Below are positions 58,941 through 64,000 of a stretch of 64,000 nucleotides of DNA, one piece after another. This stretch comes from Climacteris rufus (lineage: Eukaryota > Chordata > Aves > Passeriformes > Climacteridae): NCBI GenBank assembly GCA_013398175.1, contig VZRZ01007306.1:1234-65233 (forward strand), given 5' to 3'. The notes under the pieces are model-generated. The model was not told where the DNA came from and made no database searches. It saw nothing but the letters and a program-made list of their open reading frames with translations. How positions within the stretch are numbered: the first letter of the stretch is position 1; every line of letters starts with the position of its first letter. The position numbers and the translations under genes are program-made.

Positions 58941-59079
58941 CAGAATCATAGAATATTCTGAGTTGGAAGGGATCCAAAAGGAAAATCAACTCCAACTCCT
59001 AAGTGAATGGCCCACACAGGGATCAAACCCGCAACTTTGGCATTATTAGCACCATGCTCTAACCAACTGAACTAATCTC
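58941..59079 (-). mobile_element. TguSINE1-like tRNA-Ile-derived SINE with CR1 tail
   Basis: Read on the minus strand, the head resembles tRNA-Ile(AAT): an A box TAGTTCAGTTGG (59063-59074), the anticodon region GCTAATAATGCC, and a B box GGTTTGATCCC (59019-59029). It is followed by a CR1-like tail, GATCCCTTCCAACTCAG and ATTCTATGATTCTG. That head-tail combination is the design of the songbird TguSINE1 family, mobilised by CR1 enzymes. A-box and B-box changes, no CCA-adding context and the fused tail show it is a SINE and not a tRNA gene. Confidence 0.85.
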
Positions 59080-59844
59080 AGAGAACAGAAAAGAGAGTAA
59101 CCCCCCCTGCAAAGACACGAACAGTCCCAAAGGAAGGCAAGCTGCACGGCCTTCTCCCCCTGCCATCACTCCTCCACTGGCCAGGCACAAAGAGCATCTA
59201 ACATATTCCAGGAAAGGACTACTTGGAAAAGTAAGCCAGCCGGCTTTGAAGGACGACCAAGGAGCCAACTGACATCCCCCTACCCTAAGGAAGCATGGCA
59301 GGTGGCTGTCAGAGCACACAGGTCCATCACATAGCACTCGCCAGGACTTACCGCATTTAATCACGGCCAGCAGCTGACAGGGAGTACAGCAGGGATGGAA
59401 TCTCCAGACACCCAGGAGCTCATAGGAACTTGCAGCTTGCAAGCCTCTAATAACTTTTTTTCCTCCTTTTTTTTTCAGTTCTGAAGACATGTGACCGGCC
59501 TTCACATACCAGAGCTGACCCCTCCCAAAGCCAGTGATTTCCTAAGAGCGGAGAAGGATGTTACCCTCCCGCTTATTCATTACGAGACCAGGTTTCCTTG
59601 CCCTTATGCATCAAAACCTCATTCCCTCTGCGAGTTATGCTCTGGATCTCTCCGGACGGGCGCAAAAAGGGCTGTGGTGTTCAGCTACTTGCTCTCAGGA
59701 GGGCATGGCCATGGGGAGTCCCGGCTCCTAACTGGCACCCGGCTTACAATTTCCAGGTGTAAAACCACCAGCTCTTTGCTCTCACATCAGCCGTCCCTTT
59801 CTGCAGTGGGCCAGTAAGAACTGCACGGATTTCATGCTGCTCAC

Positions 59845-60173
59845 CCAATAACTAGTGCTGGTACTTGGCAGCATGCTTCCTCCCTACACACTTTTCCTAT
59901 CACTGAAATACCACGGCGCAAGGCACTGCTGAGATTTTGGTTTCCATTTTTGCTCGTTTGTGTTGACAGCCCATTTCTGGAAAAGAGGGGTCTCATACCC
60001 CCCGCTGTCCCACACTGCTGCATTGCCCTGCTTTGCTCCCAAATCCCCTGCACTCGAAATCGCCCCGCTTCCCTTTGCACTTGCCAGTGACCCCATGCTG
60101 AGCCCCAGAACAACCCGCACCCCTGCAGGGGGGGGACTGTGGGCAGGGGAAGCTGCGGCCGCGCAGCGCCCAT
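59845..60173 (-). other. Candidate alternative first exon of PSD3 (unproven)
   Basis: From ATG 60171-60173, just inside the CpG-dense patch, the frame stays open for 109 codons and two bases to a donor-like TTGG|GTGAGC. It ends in phase 2, the phase accepted by the Sec7 exon at 49554. The predicted peptide, starting MGAARPQLPLPTVPPLQGCG, has no recognisable domain, and one in three frames would match by chance. It could equally be 5'UTR or chance sequence. Confidence 0.22.
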
Positions 60174-60290
60174 AGAGCGCTCTGGTGGCACAGCACGGCG
60201 CTTTCGCCACGGCGCCAGGCACGGCGGGGCGGAGGGCTTGCCTCCCGCCACCCTCTTCTTCCTCCTCCTCCTCCTCCAGGAGGGACAGAC
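60030..60290. promoter_or_regulatory. CpG-dense, GC-box patch; possible internal promoter
   Basis: The sequence switches from A/T-rich to GC-rich with about fourteen CpGs in the 105 bp at 60150-60255, a NotI-like GCGGCCGC and a GC box GGGGCGG at 60226-60232. The surrounding intron is CpG-poor. CpG patches of this kind often mark promoters; here it could serve transcripts entering the Sec7 exons at 49.5 kb, or an antisense RNA. A CT-rich run at 60254-60280 adjoins it. Function is inferred. Confidence 0.45.
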
Positions 60291-60925
60291 CCTGCGGAGG
60301 GTGCCACTGCTGCTCTGCAGTGCCAGGCAGTTGCTACGTGTGAGGAGCTACAGCCCCAAGCACAACCGCAGGCTCACAGCACCACAGGAAACGAGGACTT
60401 CAGTAGCGGGCACGGAGGTGCCAGATGTGTATCGCACACGTGGACCTAAACTTTAAATCTCAGATTGCTTCAGACAACACAACCGCGCGGTCAAACTCCC
60501 TGAGCCACCACAGCTCAGGAGGCTGTTCCTGGTTCACCTGACCATCACCATAACACACAGCCTTGACCCCTCTGGATAACACCTCCTGCCACCCCCAGGA
60601 CAGACACATTGCTTCTCACCCACACACTCTAACACCATGATTCCTCACTGGCTCCAACAAAACAGTACTCACAGCCTGTCAGTCACCTGTCAGTCACAGC
60701 ACAACATGCGCCTGGTGCAATATGACACAATATTAGAATACTGGAGGAGGAAGGGTGGTTGGCTACGAGGCTATTGTTGGGAGGATCACCCTGTTGGGTA
60801 TACTCATGACTGGCCATACTGCTGCAGTGACATTCTCTATTGGCACCTACCTTAGATGAGCCCTCGAGACTTGTCCCTGCAGACCCCACTAGTAGAGGTT
60901 GCCAACAAAACTGCTGCAGAGAACC

Positions 60926-60950
60926 TTCTTTTTTCTTTTTTTTTTTTTTA
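60926..60950 (+). repeat. T-rich tract
   Basis: About 25 bp of nearly pure T. No retrocopy can be linked to it. Confidence 0.85.
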
Positions 60951-62438
60951 ATTGAGGAAAAAATAATTTTAAAATCTACTGCTGGTTTATTAGTATGGCT
61001 GCAAATCTAAACTAAAATTAATTCCAAGTGAAATCCACATTAGGCACCTTGTCTTTGTGGTAACTTATGTCTTGATGAGCCAATGTGGGCCTTACTTGAC
61101 AATACCTTTTAGATACTAGATGGTCTTACTACAGGGCAACAGAATCAGGATATGTATGCACTGCTTGTTCTCCACTACCCAGTTTTATGTCAGTCTTTGG
61201 TTTTGGTATAAGTAAGGAGCTGCAAGTCTCAGGACTGACCTCAGTTTCTGGCTCCATACAGGTTATTGCAGATTAGCAGTCACTTATTGCCTACTGGCAG
61301 GCACCATGCATGCACAAGATTTAAACACAGTTTTTTACTGTAGGATTGATGGAAAAATACTTTAAACTGCTAAGTCTTTCTGCCTGTTGTTTTAAGAGCA
61401 ATCTGTACCTTAATCCATAAAGTTAGCAAAACTACTTCTGCTCAAAGTACTTCTTACATTTTAGCACAAAAAAAGTAAAACAGATAAAAGAATTCGCACT
61501 GCTACTCTCACAAAAGCTCAAACTAGACTAGCTGCATCTGAGGGAATAGTCTAAGGACTCTTAGATTAAAACATCCTGTCCTTAGAGGACGGAGACCATC
61601 TTTGTCACTCACAAGGTCCTTCACTCCTTTGCAGGCAAGATGCACCCTCATTGCTCTGCTTTTGACTCAACCTCCCACTTTGTCTGTGGTTGCCTTTCAC
61701 TCTCGCCACTCTCATGGACAGCACACCAGGAGGACAGTTTGCTCCACAACTGTACAGTATTTTCTGACCACTCAGCCTGATTTTTGCTTCTCACATGACT
61801 ATTTTAGTAGGTTTTCTTATCTCCCGCTTTACCTAAGCAGAAATTATTAACATTTTTGCAACACTCCCTCCTCTTGCAATAAGTAACTAGTGCACAAATG
61901 AAAGAAGCAGCTAACCTGTGAATGTGGTGGGAGCAAAACCTCATCCCAGCTGAAGTAACATTCAAAATTCCCAGTGGCTTCAAGAGAATAAAAACCATGC
62001 CCAGAGACACCTTTTTAACATCCAGATCATAAACTGCATTTGAACAACTCATTTGTGTGCACACAGTGTTACTGCTCCCAAAGTTGTTGCTAATAAATTC
62101 AGGTAGGAACTGGAGCTGAACAAGGTTCATCTTTAACCAGTAACTAACTCCTCCAGGAACAGGTCCCAGAGACGTGGTAATACCAAACAGACTTTTATGA
62201 ACACATCACGATTGCCTAATAAACCTTCATAATGTAAATTTGCACTTTTCTAATGAATGGCAGGCATGGACGGCTCACTTCTCTCCTGCACTCACACTGG
62301 AAATTATTCTCTGTAGAAAAGCTGCAGCATTGAAAGAGACACAACTACACTCTGTGACAGTACATTGAAGTAAACAGAGACTGGGGAAAAATCAGCAGGC
62401 ACACAGAAAGCTCACCCAAGCTCACCCACTGCTTTTAC

Positions 62439-62819
62439 CTTTCCAGATGAGGGACTTCTGTGACATCTCCTTTGAAGAGTGTTTCGCTTGCGTCCCTTAA
62501 GCCATTGGCAATGCTTTCACCACAATCCTTCGCCTCCCTGTCAGGGGCATCTGTCTGCCCCAAGGCTGATGTCCTATCCAGAAACTGTCCGCCCTCCTTC
62601 ATGCGCTGCTGGATCATGGGAGTGAGTGGCATCTCAAAGCTGAAGTAGCTATCTGGCTCTGAGTACAATGTCTCCAGCGACTCCGCACTGTAGTACAAAG
62701 ATGCATTGTCTAGAATGTTTTCAAACTGTGAGCTGTACAGATCAGTGGAGATGTCGGAGTGCCTCTGCCCAAGGAAATCTTCATATCCTCCTGTTGCTGC
62801 TTCCCCCTCCTCCATCATC
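62439..62819 (-). CDS. PSD3: PSD3 coding exon, N-terminal region just before the Sec7 domain
   Basis: This 381-nt internal exon has an acceptor reading TTTATTTTCAG and a donor AAAG|GTAAAA. Its first base completes a codon from the previous exon, outside the window, and it ends after two bases of a codon, which matches the next exon at 49554. The encoded stretch includes EDFLGQRHSDISTDLYSSQF, then SLYYSAESLETLYSEPDSYF and PLTPMIQQRMKEGGQF. I recognise this as the conserved segment N-terminal to Sec7 in PSD3. It is acidic and serine-rich with no catalytic motif, so it is probably a flexible regulatory region. The final third, after QFLDRTSALGQ, looks less conserved than the centre. The open frame runs on into the intron at the acceptor side, so a small shift of the acceptor cannot be excluded, but the polypyrimidine-AG position is clear. 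Confidence 0.92.
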
Positions 62820-64000
62820 CTGAAAATAAACCAGAAACAGCTCATTTCAGCTTGGGGGCAAGGTTTAGACTTCTGGGCAAACATTGTCACCTTCCACCTC
62901 TGTGAGCAAAAAGGTCAGCGCAGCTTTGTGCAGGAGAGGGCACTGCAGGTAAAGTGCTAGTTTCTCCTTGCACCACCTCTCTTTATGACTGGCACCATCT
63001 CTCCACGGACATAGAGAGAAACAAACTTCTGTGTAGAAGAGGAGGGCTGGGAGACAGCCTAATGTTGTCTAACAGATAACATCAGCTGCTTATGTGCAAA
63101 GGAGAAGAACACTCACAAACACATAAGGTCAACCCAACACCAGTGTCATGCCAGAAGCTGCACATGTTGGAGATGTGTACCTAGATGAAGCCTCTGCTCC
63201 TGAAGGATAATTTGCTAGCTCCGTAGCACGAGAACTGGGGTCTTGAGCAAAAAGCTGAAATCACTCCTAAATGCAAAAGGAAGCAAGTGTGATTATAAAC
63301 ACAGAGCTGGAGGAACCAGGTTTGAAGAGAGAAGACTCAGCCTGCTTGCTGATGCACAGGGAAAGGTGTAGCATTCCCTGGCAGAGAGTTTTCTTCTCTG
63401 CTGCACCAAATACGGTGGGGCTTCTCATGGCATGTGCCAGAGGTTAGCATAGCCAGCCGAAATAATTCCATGCCCTAGCCAAAGCAAAACTCCATGGATC
63501 CAGAGGTGCAGAGGCAGGAGAGCCTTCCTTGCAGAGATCCTGTTGTCTCAGCAGCAAACATCTCTCCAGGTCACAGCAGGCGTGGTTTGCTCAGAGTGCA
63601 TCAGTGGAACCCTTTGCTTTGTCACAGATGTGCATCAGGAAAGCAAAGCAAGCAAATCAGGATGCAAAGAAGCGCATCATTTTTGCAATATGTATTGCTA
63701 AAATTATATAAACACAGATAGATAGACAGATGGATAGATAGATTATAGAAAAAGCACATCACAGAGTATCACAGCATTTATCCTCTTATAATCTACATGA
63801 CCCTAGATAAAATGTCTTTATCATCTGTCCTTTCAGAGGTTCTCACACTGTTCTTGCACAAACTCCACCTGACACCAGGAAATCTGCTCAGGTGCATATG
63901 GCCAGGCCTCCATGCCAACTGTATTTAATTACATGACATGTCCAGATCCCAATTACACCTGCTACAGATGCTTCATCACACAGACATCACTGTGCGAACA
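62820..64000. other. PSD3 intron, right-edge segment
   Basis: Upstream of the N-terminal exon in gene sense. It contains a GATA microsatellite and otherwise no exon or recognised repeat. Confidence 0.6.
63717..63743 (+). repeat. GATA tetranucleotide microsatellite
   Basis: GATAGATAGACAGATGGATAGATAGAT, an interrupted GATA array, likely length-variable between individuals. Confidence 0.9.

Larger units (their letters stand above)
49555..62438. other. PSD3 intron, 12.9 kb
   Basis: It holds a GTAC-rich palindrome cluster (52.0-52.1 kb), an old CR1-like scrap (52.7 kb), a TguSINE1-like SINE (58.94-59.08 kb), a CpG-dense patch (60.03-60.29 kb) and A/T runs (56.25, 60.93 kb). Elsewhere no exon, RNA gene or repeat is recognised. 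Confidence 0.6.
1..64000 (-). other. PSD3: PSD3 gene body (partial; window lies inside the gene)
   Basis: All recognisable coding exons are on the minus strand and join in continuous codon phase into one EFA6/PSD-family protein: N-terminal region, Sec7 domain, linker, start of the PH domain. Known for the family: EFA6 proteins are exchange factors for the small GTPase ARF6; the PH domain and C-terminal coiled coil bring them to the plasma membrane and link endosomal recycling with the actin cortex. PSD3 rather than PSD, PSD2 or PSD4 is chosen from the wording of the exons on both sides of the Sec7 domain (for example SRIGNSNNPFLDIPHDPN in the linker exon), judged from recall of the family and not from an alignment. 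Large introns, tens of kilobases in total, fit the known size of the locus. Exons upstream of 64000 and downstream of position 1 are missing from the window. Confidence 0.88.

Noticed and set aside
59005..59079. tRNA-Ile-like sequence
   Set aside because: It is fused to a CR1-type tail and has altered promoter boxes; a SINE and not a tRNA gene.
60637..60855. 72-residue plus-strand frame rich in Trp, His and Tyr
   Set aside because: Composition is protein-like, but I recognise no family, and there are no splice sites or neighbours to support it.
1..64000. CRISPR arrays, bacterial defence or toxin systems
   Set aside because: No regularly spaced repeats, no operon structure; sequence is vertebrate intronic.

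Overview
The window is vertebrate, almost certainly avian and probably passerine, nuclear DNA. There are no bacterial-style operons. Coding sequence is sparse: ten short exons with GT/AG junctions and matching phases, separated by long introns. The interspersed repeats are CR1 LINEs, LTR retroelements and one tRNA-Ile-derived SINE with a CR1-like tail, the design of the songbird TguSINE1 family. Bird identity rests on this repeat content; the passerine call is an inference from the SINE and from LTR termini of the TGTCCTGG...ACCACAACA kind.

One gene explains all the coding signal. PSD3 (EFA6 family, an ARF6 guanine-nucleotide exchange factor) runs on the minus strand across the whole window, 5' at the right edge and 3' at the left. 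From right to left: an exon of the N-terminal region (62439-62819); the exons of the Sec7 catalytic domain (49348-49554, 49163-49243, 40519-40631, 37624-37682, 33918-34007, 10086-10129); then the linker and first strand of the PH domain (2552-2745). Codon phase is continuous across all eight, so they form one open frame. The upstream N-terminal exons and the rest of the PH domain and C-terminal coiled coil lie outside the window. A further exon at 21508-21666 starts with ATG and ends in the same phase as the last Sec7-core exon. It looks like the first exon of a short form that lacks the Sec7 core and keeps the PH and C-terminal part. A CpG-dense, GC-box-containing patch at about 60.0-60.3 kb may be a second internal promoter.

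The rest is intron. Plus-strand LTR elements, all antisense to the gene: a complete solo LTR of 1141 bp at 15977-17117 with a 5-bp target duplication, a solo LTR of 589 bp at 28342-28930 with a 4-bp duplication, and a decayed ERV at about 41853-45341 with protease-RT-RNase H-integrase remnants, no gag or env, and lost catalytic residues. CR1 fragments: about 3.8 kb (plus), 10.4-11.96 kb (minus, reverse transcriptase remnant), 38.88-39.39 kb (minus), 45.6-47.6 kb (minus, ORF2 remnant), and two much older-looking scraps near 7.3 and 52.7 kb. The SINE is at 58941-59079. Simple-sequence features include a five-run GGGCT array, a 130-bp purine tract, a GATA microsatellite and an unusual cluster of GTAC-centred inverted repeats at 52.0-52.1 kb.

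I found no CRISPR array, ncRNA gene or undescribed multigene system. The points most worth following are the Sec7-less first exon, the possible CpG promoter at 60 kb, and the GTAC palindrome cluster.
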